DNA from: Adiantum capillus-veneris | Lineage: Eukaryota > Streptophyta > Polypodiopsida > Polypodiales > Pteridaceae | Reading direction: 5' to 3' | Length of the DNA stretch: 64,000 bases | Assembly (NCBI GenBank): GCA_014529385.2 | Contig: CM043960.1 | Span: forward strand, 118,058,043-118,122,042 | Part shown: piece by piece, positions 34,420 through 44,710 of the stretch | Position numbering within the stretch: position 1 is the first letter of the stretch | How the letters are laid out: each line of letters begins with the position of its first letter | Notes under the pieces: generated by a model | Databases searched by the model: none | What the model was told of the DNA's origin: nothing | The model's input: the letters and a program-made list of their open reading frames with translations, nothing else | Program-made: the position numbers and the translations under genes

Positions 34420-35271
34420 TCATGTACCATCATAGAGCATCTTTTCCAAAGAGAGTGCTTCAGAGTCCTTGACGAGATCTTCATTGTTTGGCCCCTCAGA
34501 ATTTTGGCTAGAGTTACACTCATGCTTCATGTAACAATACTTACATGAGACAGTGGCCTTTGGACAGATCTTTGGTAGATCGTTTGGTAGAAGGCGACTC
34601 AAATAGGGCTTCAAGCGATACCCGTTTACCTTCCTGGAGTGCTCTTTACCATTCAAGTCCATAAGCTGATAGTAACTAGAATTGAAAGCCTTCTTGACTA
34701 TGTATGGCCCTTGCCATCTAGTTTCAAACTTGGCATCAAAACGATTGTCAAGTCGATTGTCATACCTTAGCACAAGATCTCCTTCCTTGATGCCTTTGTC
34801 CTTCAGTTTCTTGTCGTGCATTTCTTTCGCTTGTGTGGCTTTCCTCTTGTAGCACTCGTATGCTGCTTCTCTTTTCCACTCAAGCTCCACTAACGTAAGA
34901 AGTCGATCCATCCATACCTCTTGATCATCTTGCGCTCCTTTGCCATGAAGTCGCATTGTTGGAATGTTGAGCTCGATAGGCTGCAAAGCCTCTTGACCAT
35001 AGACCAAGTGAAATGGTGTGAACTCCGTGGCTTCCCTATATGTGGTTCGATATGCCCACAAGGCACCATCCAAGAAGTCATCCCATAATTTTGTCTTGTT
35101 TTGCACCATCTTTCTAATGATTCCTGCAATGACACCATTAGCCCTCTCTACCAAACCATTTGATTGAGGATAGTAGGGTGTGCTATGCCGATGTAGAATG
35201 TGAAGTTCTTCACAGACTTCTGTGAGCAATCCCTTTCTAAACCCTGGACCATTATCAGAAACAATCTCCAA
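34420..35271 (-). CDS. Element 2 integrase core end and C-terminal domain
   Basis: The continuation of pol after the frameshift near 35310. It opens at EIVSDNGPGFRKG, the second catalytic Asp, and has the catalytic Glu in NGLVERANG. It continues through WAYRTTYREATEFTPFHLVYG to a GPY-type module (FETRWQGPYIVKKAF) and ends LEKMLYDGT. There are no stops. Integrase joins the element DNA to the host chromosome; the frameshift would cut it off from the zinc domain and first catalytic Asp. Confidence 0.9.
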   Translation of the reverse strand: MEIVSDNGPGFRKGLLTEVCEELHILHRHSTPYYPQSNGLVERANGVIAGIIRKMVQNKTKLWDDFLDGALWAYRTTYREATEFTPFHLVYGQEALQPIELNIPTMRLHGKGAQDDQEVWMDRLLTLVELEWKREAAYECYKRKATQAKEMHDKKLKDKGIKEGDLVLRYDNRLDNRFDAKFETRWQGPYIVKKAFNSSYYQLMDLNGKEHSRKVNGYRLKPYLSRLLPNDLPKICPKATVSCKYCYMKHECNSSQNSEGPNNEDLVKDSEALSLEKMLYDGT

Positions 35272-38200
35272 AGGTGTGCCAAATCTACAACAAATGTGAG
35301 TGTAGACGAATTGCTCACTGTCCTCTCATTCACCTTTGCCACACTTTGTGCTTCCACCCACCTAGTCATATAGTCTACAGCCACTAGAATGTAGAGTTTA
35401 CCATTTTTTGTCCTAGGCAGAGGACCCATAGCATCAATGCCCCACTTTTCAAACGGTCCATTTGCAATCATGATTTGCCTTGGACCATAAACCAATCTTC
35501 TATTCCCATTTACCTGACAATTGTGACAACTTTTACACCAATGTTGGACATCCACATGCAGACTTGGCCAAACATACCCCGCAAGCAAAATCTTCTTCAC
35601 AGTTGATTCTTGGGCAAAATGACCACCACATGCCTCTTCATGCAAACCTTTTAGAATAGCTGGAATTTCCTCAATAGTTGGTACTCTTCTACATACTTGA
35701 TCCTTCCCTCTTTGATAGAGGGAGCCTTCTAGGAAGAGATACATGCTTGCCTTCTTCATGAGTCTCCTCTTCTGAGCCTTCGTGAAGTCTTGTGGAAACT
35801 CACCCTCCAAAATGTAGCCGATAATGGGAGCCAATGACTCCAATCCCTGGTATCTCAGTTGCTTGACAGCTTCTGCCACCATGATGACCTGCACTTCTCT
35901 CTCAACACATGTAACTGCTTGTTGTGCAAGTAAATCGGCATCTTCATTTTGTTTCCTCGGAATATGATATAGTTGCACTTCTTCAAACCGATTAAACATC
36001 CTACGAATGGCATGAACTTTTGTCCTTAAGCTTTCATTCTTGCATGTCCAAATGCCTAAAATCTGTTTAACAATGAGAAGTGCATCTCCTTTTACCATGA
36101 GACGTTTTATCCCTTGGCCAATGCACATCTTCAAACCATGAAGTAGTGTGTCGTATTCTGCTTCATTGTTGCTAGTTGAACCTGGTAGATTGACCTTCTC
36201 TTTCATGACCACCTCTCCACTTGGGTTGAGCAACACTAGCCCTCCCCCTGCTTTCCCTGTGGTTCGACGAAAAGCTCCATCAAAGAACAAGGTAAAAGCA
36301 TTGGGAATACTTTTTGGTGGTGGAAATGGTAGGGTCTTTACTTGAGGCACCTTAATTTCCTTCTCATGTACCCTATAAGTGAGAATCCCTGCCAATTGTG
36401 CACGCACACTATCTTCTACCTTGAAAGAGTATTGGAACTCTTGCAACTCCATAATCGACTTTGAGATCCTAGTACTAAGATTCATTTGAGATGACACCCA
36501 AGGGAACAAATTTTCTGCAGTGAGAATTACAAAAGGTTTTGGTAGTAGGTAGGATCTAAACTTTCTCACCGCAAACATGAGAGAAAGCATCATGAGTTCT
36601 GCTTCTGTGTAGTCTCTCTCCAAAGCATTCATGACCCTACTAGCAAAGTAGATGGGTCGCATCCTTGTACTGTGGGGATCTTGTTGTAGCAACACAGCAC
36701 CAATTGTTTCCCTTCCAACACTAGAGCTAACAAAGAATGTGTACTCCCAACAAGGAGGCATGAGTGTTGGTAGCTCTGACAAAATGACTTTAATGTTACA
36801 AAAATACTCTTCAAGCTCATCAGACCATGCAAATTCTACTTGTTGTGTCAACTTTTGCAAAGGATGAAGCAACTCCGAGGCTAAGTGAATGAAGCGTGAC
36901 ATATACTTCACCTTCTGAATGAAAGAGATGACCTCCTTAAGACTCTTGGGTGATGGTAGCTCAATAAGAGCCTTTGCCTTTGAAGGATCCACTTCAATGC
37001 CTTTGTAAGAAACTTTATGACCAAGCAAGATTACTTCATCCTCACCTATATGGCACTTATCGGGGTTGAGTTGACCTCCCATGTCGTAGAGCTTCTTTAA
37101 ACCTTCTTCTACCCTTTGTAGATGCAATGATTTGGAGCTATAAATACAGAAATCATCAATGAACACCCTAATTGACTTTCCAAAGAATGCTTGAAACACC
37201 ATATTCATGAAGCGTTGGAAAGTTGCAGGAGCATTTTTCAGGCCAAATGGCATGACTCTAAAAGCATAACAACCCCAAGGAGTGATAAAGGTTGTTTTCA
37301 ATTGATCTTCCAATGCGATACCTATTTGAAAGTAGCCTGAGTAGCCATCACACACAGTGTACTTCTCATGACCAGCTACTTCATTTAGTATCTCATCCTG
37401 AAATGGGAGGGGAAAGTGATCTCTTTTTGTTGCCTCATTGAGTGGACGGTAATCCACACACACCCTCCACTTTCCGTTTTTCTTAGGAGTGACAACAACA
37501 GGAGAGGCCCACTCTGAATTCTCCACTGGATAAATGAAACCTGCTGCTAGAAGCTTTCTTACCTCCTTGAGTAGAGCCTGCTCCTTTATAACTCCTAGCC
37601 TTCGTAGCTTCTGAGCTTTAGGTGTGGCCTCAGGCTTTAACTCAATCTTGTGTTGAACAACATCTACCCCATGCACGTCGGTGTAGTCTTTAGCGAAAAG
37701 CCTAGGAAACTTCCTTAGCACACATTTGAACTCCTCTCTTTCATCCTTTGTAAGTGTTGTTGATAGCATACCTTCCAGCATCCCTTCATCTTGAACACCT
37801 TCGTTCTCTTGAGGACCTACCTCCTCCAAGCCTTGACAAGAGGTCTCTTGGTTGCTTGGCCTAAACCTTACCCCCATGACTTCGATGGAAGACTCCTCTT
37901 CAGTAATGCTGCTGCTACTTTCTTCTTCTGAAGTGCTATCGGTCCAACCTTCTTCCGTCTCACTTTGAGATGATTCTTCATGGAGCTCCTCTTGGCGTTG
38001 CTCTTTCATGTCAAAGACAACCTTCTTATGATTGTCATTCCTGCAAATTAATTTCCCACTCTCCCAATCCTGCAAAGCTCGCATTTTCATTAGCCATGGT
38101 CTTCCTAGGATAAATGGATAACCACTTCCCTTGGTCGACATAACATAAAAATCCACTGCCTTCTTAATGCCAAAGGCCTCCACAAAAACATTTTTACAAA

Positions 38201-39698
38201 TGCCTATGCACCTAGCCTTGCTATTGTTTGCCATCTTGACCTTAATTTCAGGTGTCTCATGGATGTGCATGCCTAGTCTTTGCATGAGTCCCTCTGTCAT
38301 GATGCAAATTTGTGCACCCCCATCCACTAGACCTTTCCTAACCAATCTTCCTTTGATGTAACAGTCTAGCACCGGTGTAATGTCCTCATTCATTTCAGCT
38401 TGTGCAATTTTTACAACAGGCAAACTCTCTTTTACCTTTCTCCTAGTGCTAACTGCCCTTGTTAAATCCCTCCTAACTTGTGGACATAATGCAAGAAATT
38501 GAGGCCATGAAATATCAGGACCCTTACCTCTCATGTCTTCCAACAAGTTGTACGGAGCCATACCATGTCCAAGAGGGAAGTCTTGGAGGTTGATACGACG
38601 TCGAGTCCTCTTGGTTTCCTTGGTTTCCTTTGCCTTCTTGCCTTGTCCATGGTCACTCTGTGATGTGACTCCTTCTTTCTCTTTACCTTTTCGTCGGCCA
38701 CGCTTAATGCCATTGGCTTCCATGTCAACCTCATTTGAATTTGTCACCTCTACCACATGCACATTTGGATCTGGCAAAGGTGGAACTCCTTCTACCCCTT
38801 GTGGAGGTGGTCTTGGTCCATTTGGCCTTTGTAGAAGCCTTGGTTGTTGACCAGCTCCTTCTCCTGCATTTATCACTGGGTAATTCAAGTTAGGTCTCCT
38901 TGGCTCTCCATGGGGCCAAGGACAATTATACATCCCATGTCCAGACTCTCCGCAATTCCAACATTGCAAGACTCTCCTAGGTCGTGGGTCTCGCTCTTCA
39001 GACTTCTTTGCTTGTCCCTTTGGACCTACGGCTTGTGCAAGGTGAATTGACAGGCTGCTTAAGGATTCATTTAACTTCTCAATCACTTCAACCGTTACCT
39101 CAGGAAGCTCCTTAGATGTTGATGCTTGTGACTTACCTTTGGGTCTAAGACCTTCTATTGGAACCTCCCCCCTTAAGCACTTGAGTTTCCTATATTTCTC
39201 AGCAGCCCTAGTTTCAGCTGCATCAAAGGTAGCAGGTGCACCCGCCTCAACTTTTACCTTAAGGTCAGGAAAGAGTCCGGCTATGAACCTCTCCTTCTTT
39301 AGAAATTCTGCACCATCACCAGGGTTAGCAACATTTCGTATCCATAGAGCCCAAAGACGTAGGAACTCTTGCTTGTACAAGTAGTAGTCATCTAAGTCTC
39401 TTTGCTTATGAGAAACAATGTCTTGCCATAGCTTTTGAGTGTTTTGGGGATCAAAGAAGTATCTCTTGAAATGATTGACAACTTCCATGTAATTTTCTTT
39501 AACTTCCTCAGGCAAAGAGTCAAACCAAGTGCTAGCATTTTTCCTAAGGACTACCTCAAACATTTCTACACGTTCTTGATCAGTTACTATCCTCTTGATA
39601 CGACAAGACATCTTGAAATTTTCCAAAAATAATTCTGCATCCTCTCCAGGCTCTCCAAAGAAAAGAGGATATCCAGACATTTGGCGTTGGTACTCCAT
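35148..39698 (-). CDS. Element 2 gag-pol polyprotein to mid-integrase
   Basis: The minus-strand ATG at 39698 is used (MEYQRQMSGYP); an upstream in-frame ATG at 39755 adds 19 poorly conserved residues. Numbering from 39755, domains are: gag about 30-200, zinc knuckle CWNCGESGHGMYNC 265-278, retropepsin VDGGAQ 477-482 and ILGRPW 549-554, and RT about 735-905 with VDYR and FIDD (865-868). The first RNase H (about 1003-1090) has its aspartate region replaced by FFVSSSVG. The second RNase H (about 1155-1275) has FFDGA, NNEAEY, KGDALL and NEDADL. Integrase zinc domain HEEACGGHF...CKSCHNC and WGIDAMGPL follow. A one-base loss near 35310 shifts the last ~50 codons out of frame. Confidence 0.93.
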   Translation of the reverse strand: MEYQRQMSGYPLFFGEPGEDAELFLENFKMSCRIKRIVTDQERVEMFEVVLRKNASTWFDSLPEEVKENYMEVVNHFKRYFFDPQNTQKLWQDIVSHKQRDLDDYYLYKQEFLRLWALWIRNVANPGDGAEFLKKERFIAGLFPDLKVKVEAGAPATFDAAETRAAEKYRKLKCLRGEVPIEGLRPKGKSQASTSKELPEVTVEVIEKLNESLSSLSIHLAQAVGPKGQAKKSEERDPRPRRVLQCWNCGESGHGMYNCPWPHGEPRRPNLNYPVINAGEGAGQQPRLLQRPNGPRPPPQGVEGVPPLPDPNVHVVEVTNSNEVDMEANGIKRGRRKGKEKEGVTSQSDHGQGKKAKETKETKRTRRRINLQDFPLGHGMAPYNLLEDMRGKGPDISWPQFLALCPQVRRDLTRAVSTRRKVKESLPVVKIAQAEMNEDITPVLDCYIKGRLVRKGLVDGGAQICIMTEGLMQRLGMHIHETPEIKVKMANNSKARCIGICKNVFVEAFGIKKAVDFYVMSTKGSGYPFILGRPWLMKMRALQDWESGKLICRNDNHKKVVFDMKEQRQEELHEESSQSETEEGWTDSTSEEESSSSITEEESSIEVMGVRFRPSNQETSCQGLEEVGPQENEGVQDEGMLEGMLSTTLTKDEREEFKCVLRKFPRLFAKDYTDVHGVDVVQHKIELKPEATPKAQKLRRLGVIKEQALLKEVRKLLAAGFIYPVENSEWASPVVVTPKKNGKWRVCVDYRPLNEATKRDHFPLPFQDEILNEVAGHEKYTVCDGYSGYFQIGIALEDQLKTTFITPWGCYAFRVMPFGLKNAPATFQRFMNMVFQAFFGKSIRVFIDDFCIYSSKSLHLQRVEEGLKKLYDMGGQLNPDKCHIGEDEVILLGHKVSYKGIEVDPSKAKALIELPSPKSLKEVISFIQKVKYMSRFIHLASELLHPLQKLTQQVEFAWSDELEEYFCNIKVILSELPTLMPPCWEYTFFVSSSVGRETIGAVLLQQDPHSTRMRPIYFASRVMNALERDYTEAELMMLSLMFAVRKFRSYLLPKPFVILTAENLFPWVSSQMNLSTRISKSIMELQEFQYSFKVEDSVRAQLAGILTYRVHEKEIKVPQVKTLPFPPPKSIPNAFTLFFDGAFRRTTGKAGGGLVLLNPSGEVVMKEKVNLPGSTSNNEAEYDTLLHGLKMCIGQGIKRLMVKGDALLIVKQILGIWTCKNESLRTKVHAIRRMFNRFEEVQLYHIPRKQNEDADLLAQQAVTCVEREVQVIMVAEAVKQLRYQGLESLAPIIGYILEGEFPQDFTKAQKRRLMKKASMYLFLEGSLYQRGKDQVCRRVPTIEEIPAILKGLHEEACGGHFAQESTVKKILLAGYVWPSLHVDVQHWCKSCHNCQVNGNRRLVYGPRQIMIANGPFEKWGIDAMGPLPRTKNGKLYILVAVDYMTRWVEAQSVAKVNERTVSNSSTLTFVVDLAHLWRLFLIMVQGLERDCSQKSVKNFTFYIGIAHPTILNQMVW

Positions 39699-39781
39699 TG
39701 AATTGATTTCAAAGTGACGCGTTTTGTTTTTTCTTTCTTTAAAAGATCTACACAATAATATTCTCTAAATTGCAATCTATT

Positions 39782-40000
39782 CTACAACAAAATAAAAATA
39801 TTCACATCAAATGACCTATGATAATCAATGAGAGGTAGGATGACAGGGTTTGGTGACGCGAGAATTTCTCCTACTCTTTGGGCACCAAACATGAACACCA
39901 TACGTTGTTGAAAATGGATTTTTCTACTAATTGCAATGTTTATTCTAATGTGTGGAGTGAAATGAAAGGGGAAAACCTCTATTCTTGGGCCATTATCCAT
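39782..40000 (-). CDS. Leader ORF-b of Element 2 (72 codons, unknown)
   Basis: The counterpart of 9749-9967 in Element 1, with the same start (MDNGPRI), stop and length and four residue changes. The C-terminal half resembles leader ORF-a. No known domain. Translation is not established. Confidence 0.45.
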   Translation of the reverse strand: MDNGPRIEVFPFHFTPHIRINIAISRKIHFQQRMVFMFGAQRVGEILASPNPVILPLIDYHRSFDVNIFILL

Positions 40001-40021
40001 TGTCTATGCATGACCTTATGC

Positions 40022-40234
40022 TTAAAACAAAACAAAAATATAGACGTCCAAACTAAGGTCGTACCTAATGAGAGGCAAAATAAAAGGATTTACTGATGCG
40101 TTTATCTCTGCCAACCTAAGAGGACCTAAAATTCTACGAATTACACGTTGAAATTGCAACTTAGTACTAACAATTATGTGTACCTTTTGCCTTGCAATGG
40201 GAATGAAGGGATCATACAAATTCTCGTGATTCAT
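40022..40234 (-). CDS. Leader ORF-a of Element 2 (70 codons, unknown)
   Basis: The counterpart of 9989-10201, with only two residue changes and identical ends (MNHENLYDPF to DVYIFVLF). It is the first ORF downstream of the primer site on the element RNA. Confidence 0.45.
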   Translation of the reverse strand: MNHENLYDPFIPIARQKVHIIVSTKLQFQRVIRRILGPLRLAEINASVNPFILPLIRYDLSLDVYIFVLF

Positions 40235-40293
40235 GCAAGCTACTTGATTATGCTAAAGGTTGAGCCTACACAAAACATACAAAAGTCTGTCCT

Positions 40294-40306
40294 CAGTGGG
40301 GGCACC
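40294..40306 (-). promoter_or_regulatory. Putative primer-binding site of Element 2
   Basis: The minus strand reads TGGTGCCCCCACTGAGG five bases inside the 5' LTR. The tRNA is not identified. Confidence 0.55.
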
Positions 40307-40311
40307 AAAAT

Positions 40312-41323
40312 TGAGGCGGTCCGGGGCGGGCAACGAGAGAGGCGACCTCTAAACACCCCTCAAGGGTCCCGGGCTGCTCAATTGCGGCTGGGGCAACCAC
40401 AAGCACAACGCAACAACAAACCCACAGCCAAACACAAACAAGATAGGGGCACCACCTAGTTATGGTATGCGAACTAGGACGCAAGAGAGATTTTGGCACA
40501 ACCAAGAAGATGCACCACACAAAACACACAAACAACCTCACACCAAGACACACACAAACTGGACCAGAGAGAGCTAGAGCAAAGGGAAGAGAGAGAGAAA
40601 AGGATCTTGCGTAATACCTTGCAAATGGAGATGGTTCGTTATGATGCTATCGTAGAACTTGTATAAACTCACTCAATGCTTAGTGATTGCTAAACATTGC
40701 CAAAACACACACACACTGTCTTAGGGTGTGGGAGACCTCTCACCACAATACCCTCTTACAATGGACACAAAACTGGCAATGAAAAACACACTAAAACACT
40801 TTCTAAAATCAAGATCAACCGATAAAAACTCAAATACACAAGTCACCTTGAATTCACCAAACCGTATTGCACAAATGGAAGGACGAAGATTTGAACGTCG
40901 AATCACGCCTTTGATGCACCAAACCTCAATTTATTGATGATGAAGGAGCATATACAATAGTGGTTTTGAGATTTGTGGAACTCACGCTCTCTCACTTGCA
41001 AAGTGTAGCTTGAAGGCTTCTCTCACACCAAAGTGAAGCTCACAAGTGGTTGCTACACCTAAGTCTCTCCTCACGCATAGAGTGTTGGGGTGCTATGTGA
41101 GATGTTGGAGGTTGTTTTACAAGAAGGAGACGGGTCTATTTATAGGTTGGAGACCCCTCATTAAGATTATTGGAAATCCTAATTTACAAGCTAATAAATC
41201 AGGATTATGATTTTTTTGAATATCAAAACATTGCGGGCCTTCTTTGTCTGCTTGAGTCATGGGTGTGGGCTCAAAAGAAAGCATTATTGATGGTAGATAA
41301 GGTGAAAGTAAGTTTTAAAGAAG

Positions 41324-41358
<35 letters not shown>

Positions 41359-42971
41359 ACTATACATGTCTTGAGGTGAGGTGTCTTTTATGGTTAGGTC
41401 AATGCTATTTTGTGTTAGTATGTTAGTCGTTAGTAATCACTAGAAAGTTAATGTTACATTTACAATGGGTAGAGTGAGTTGATTTGATGAAGGAAGAGGG
41501 GTGAATTAAAAGAGAATCATTGAGATGGTGAAGCTTTGAAGAAGCCTGAACTCACCCTTGTGTAGATTGTGGAAAAAATGACCGCTGGTCTTCTTCTTCT
41601 TCTTCGCTTCTTTACGCCGCCGCCACGGTTGACCACCACGATGAAAAGAGGATTTGTTGATGAAAAATCCTCAATTTGCAGAATTTATCATGGTTAAGAT
41701 GCTGAATTTTAGATATTTTAGGAGAGGTAAATGAAATTGTAACATAGAAGCAATAGAGAGAGACATGGAGAGGGTGTATGTATGTAGAGGTTCATAAAAG
41801 AACTATAGGGATGAGAGAGAAGGGTAATGGTGAAGAGGGTGGGAGAAGCCATGGAAATTGCAGGTTTGAGTGAGGGAAGGAGAGGGAGGGATGTGTAAGA
41901 GTGAGTAGGTGTGTGGAAGGGTGAGAGAAGACTAAGGGCTACTTGTGAGAAAAGTGGGCAGACTAGGGTCCACTCAAAAAATCATAGCTCACCGCTGGTA
42001 GCTCCAAAAATCATGAAAAAATTTGAGGTGATTATTCAGAGCGTGGGCTACATTTTCTATTTTGAGCACCGCTCCAAATTCGGAGTGGAGATAGGTGCCA
42101 AAATTATCACCAAAAAGCCTGTTTTTTATGCCTGCAAAAGTCTTTTAGTGGCCCCCTCCTTTGTTGAATTTGTACAATGCATCCAAGAGTGAGCCCCTCC
42201 TTTGTCATATTATAATACAAAGCATTCAAGTTGCCCTTGACCCATGCATGGAGGAGGATTATTGGTGAAATAAGAAATATATACATGGTGGGACTAGTGT
42301 ATGGACTATTCATGGACTTTAGCTCAATGAGCACATGGTGTTAGAATAATGAGTAAAAATAATAATAAAAATATGGAGGAGTTATGGATATGGAAAGATA
42401 TTGGAATCATATGATATGGTCCCTCCTTGAATTATTTTGGGTGAAAGAGGAAAAGGTATGCAAGTAAATAATATAATAAAAGTAACCAATGAGTAGAAAT
42501 CAATTTTTTGTTTTCACGAGGGTGAGGGTGAAAATGTGGGAGTGATTTGTATAAAGGAAAAATATGAGGTTAGAGTATGTACATATTGGCAAAAATATAA
42601 TTATGGTGTAAGAGGATGAAAGAAGGTGTACATAGGTTTAATAAAACACACACCTAAGTAGAAATATTTAAATAAAATACCAAAATAATTATAAAAAATC
42701 CCTATATTTAGGCCATATATACAATGAAATATTTACACACAAAGAGGCCATAATATACTTTTATTTTTTTATTTTTTTTATTTTTATTTTTTGGCTCACC
42801 TAGCCCAGTGACTAGCTAGCTGAGGGTTTTTAAGAAGATATGGGAAAAGCCCCCAAACTCACACACACCTATGTACAGTGAAATGGTAGGGATAGCCATA
42901 GCGTTTGGGTGAATTTGGTAGGGTGGAGTAATCTAGTATGGCAATTATGGAGAGCCGAAAAACGGCTATCA
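40312..42971 (-). repeat. Element 2 5' LTR
   Basis: 2660 bp, nearly identical to 31735-34391. Minus-strand TATA-like box CTATAAATAG at 41136-41145. GA tract at 41326-41356. A region of about 1.1 kb at its left end (40312 to about 41370) is an inverted copy of 42972-44090. Confidence 0.94.
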
Positions 42972-42988
42972 ACATGTGTATAGTAACT

Positions 42989-42992
42989 CTCT

Positions 42993-43057
<65 letters not shown>
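42989..43057. repeat. (CT)n microsatellite in solo LTR
   Basis: A CT tract of about 69 bases, inverted relative to the GA tracts of the Element 2 LTRs and more than twice as long. Confidence 0.95.
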
Positions 43058-43059
<2 letters not shown>

Positions 43060-44090
43060 CTTTTCCTTAAAACTCTACTTTCACCTTATTCACCATCAAT
43101 AATGCTCTCTTTTGATCCCACATCCATGACTCAAGCAGACAAAGAAGGCCCGCAATGTTTTGATATTCAAAAAAATCATAATCCTGATTTGTTAGCTTGT
43201 AAATTATGATTTCTAATCATCTTAATGAGGGGTCTCCAACCTATAAATAGGCCCCTCTCCCTCTTGTAAAACAACCTCCAATATCTCACATAGCACCCCA
43301 ACACTCTATGCATGAGAAGAGACTTAGGTGTAGCAACCACTTGTGAGCTTCACTCTTGGTGTGAGAGAAGCCTTCAAGCTACACATTGCAAGTGAGAGAG
43401 TGTGAGTTCCACAAATCTCAAAACCACTATTGTATATGCTCCTTCATCATCAATAAATTGAGGTTTGGTGCATCAAAGGCGTGATTCGACGTTCAAATCT
43501 TCGTCCTTCCATTTGTGCAATATGGTTTGGTGACTTCAAGGTGACTTGTGTATTTTGAGTTTTTATCGGTTGATCTTGATTTTAGAAAGTGTTTTAGTGT
43601 GTTTTTCATTGCCAGTTTTTTGTCCATTGTAAGAGGGTATTGTGGTGAGAGGTCTCCCACCCCCTTAGACAGTGTGTGTGTGTGTTTTGGCAATGTTTAG
43701 CAATCACTAAGCATTGAGTGAGTTTTGTACAAGTTCTACGATAGCATCATAACGAACCATCTCCATTTGCAAGTCACAAATAAGGTATTACGCAAGATCC
43801 TTTCCTCTCTCTCTTCCTTTTGCTCTAGCTCTCTCTGGTCCATTTCATGTGTGTCTTGGTGTGAGGTTGCTTGTGTGTGTTGTGTGGTGCATCTTCTTGG
43901 TTGTGCCAAAATCTCTCTTGCGTCCTAGTTCGCATACCATAACTAGGTGGTGCCCCTATCTTGTTTGGGTTTGGCTGTGGGTTTGTTGTTGTGTTGTGCT
44001 TGTGGTTGCCCCAACCCCAATTGAGCAGCATGGGAGCCTTGAGGGGTGTTTAGAGGTCGCCTCTCTTGTTGCCCGCCCCGGACCGCCTCA

Positions 44091-44710
44091 ACGTCATGTA
44101 ACCATGCATCTCCAAAAGTCTGCCAAGCAATGGTGGTCTAGCCTACGAGTAAACGGTGAAGCTCCACAAACATGGAAAGCTTTAAGAGATTCCATTATGA
44201 AGCAATTTTTGGCTAGCGATGCCAAAGACAAAGTGCTCACCGAATGGCGAAGCTTAAAGCTCTCTCCCTACGAATCTATCCACAAATACGTAGACAAGTT
44301 TTGGGATTTACATCTCAAAGCCACTGTCTACAAAAAGATAGAATTTGGAGAGCAAAATCAACAATTTTGTGCGGGTCTATCTAAAGATATGGCGGAGTAT
44401 GTCAACTCCCAAAGGCCTCGCACTATTTCAGCGGTATGATACACCATACTATGGTGGATTCACAAATCCACTTTTAACAAGGGGCTAAGAAAAATCTTAA
44501 GCCCATGGAAAGCAAAGACCGTAATGAGCCTAAGGGGAAGGACCATGTCCAAGAGTTTCCCAAGGGCAACTTCAACAACAACAAAGCTAAGGAGAAGAGA
44601 GTCTACAAAGGCAAAAATAAACTCTATCCTGAAGAGCTAGAGCGTTATCGCAAGGATAACCGTTGTTTCAAATGTGGGGAGCAAGGGCATGTCTATAGTG
44701 CTTGCCCATA
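44091..44710 (+). pseudogene. Element B gag, C-terminal part with zinc knuckle
   Basis: Continues the gag frame cut at 30131: HVTMHLQKSAKQWWSSLRVNGEAPQTWKALRDSIMKQFL, IHKYVDKFWDLHLKA and QQFCAGLSKDMAEY. This is a retrotransposon gag capsid domain. A TGA near 44437 breaks it. A second frame has a Lys-rich stretch and an intact CX2CX4HX4C knuckle, CFKCGEQGHVYSAC, then a TAA at 44709-44711. The ORF that appears to run from 43849 is a chimera with the solo LTR. Confidence 0.88.

Larger units (their letters stand above)
31735..42971 (-). mobile_element. Element 2: nearly intact Tat-like Ty3/gypsy element
   Basis: LTRs at 31735-34391 and 40312-42971 are almost identical apart from two short indels. 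The perfect 4-bp duplication ACAT flanks it (31731-31734 and 42972-42975). Internal order on the minus strand: primer site, two leader ORFs, one continuous gag-pol frame, polypurine tract. Only one frameshift, in integrase near 35310, breaks the polyprotein. It is the youngest insertion in the window, placed antiparallel in a solo LTR of its own family. Confidence 0.94.
30132..44090 (+). mobile_element. Solo LTR of the Element 1/2 family, split by Element 2
   Basis: The parts are 30132-31734 and 42976-44090, together about 2.7 kb. It starts TGATAGCC and ends CCGCCTCA, with the perfect 4-bp duplication ACGT at 30128-30131 and 44091-44094. No internal region of its own is present, so it is the product of LTR-LTR recombination. 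Its sequence is nearly the reverse complement of the Element 2 LTRs. A plus-strand TATA-like CCTATAAATAGG lies at 43241-43252 and a CT tract at 42989-43057. Confidence 0.92.

Noticed and set aside
43849-44439. A 196-codon ORF starting in the solo LTR
   Set aside because: Only the part after 44091 is element B gag; the N-terminus is LTR sequence read through the insertion junction.
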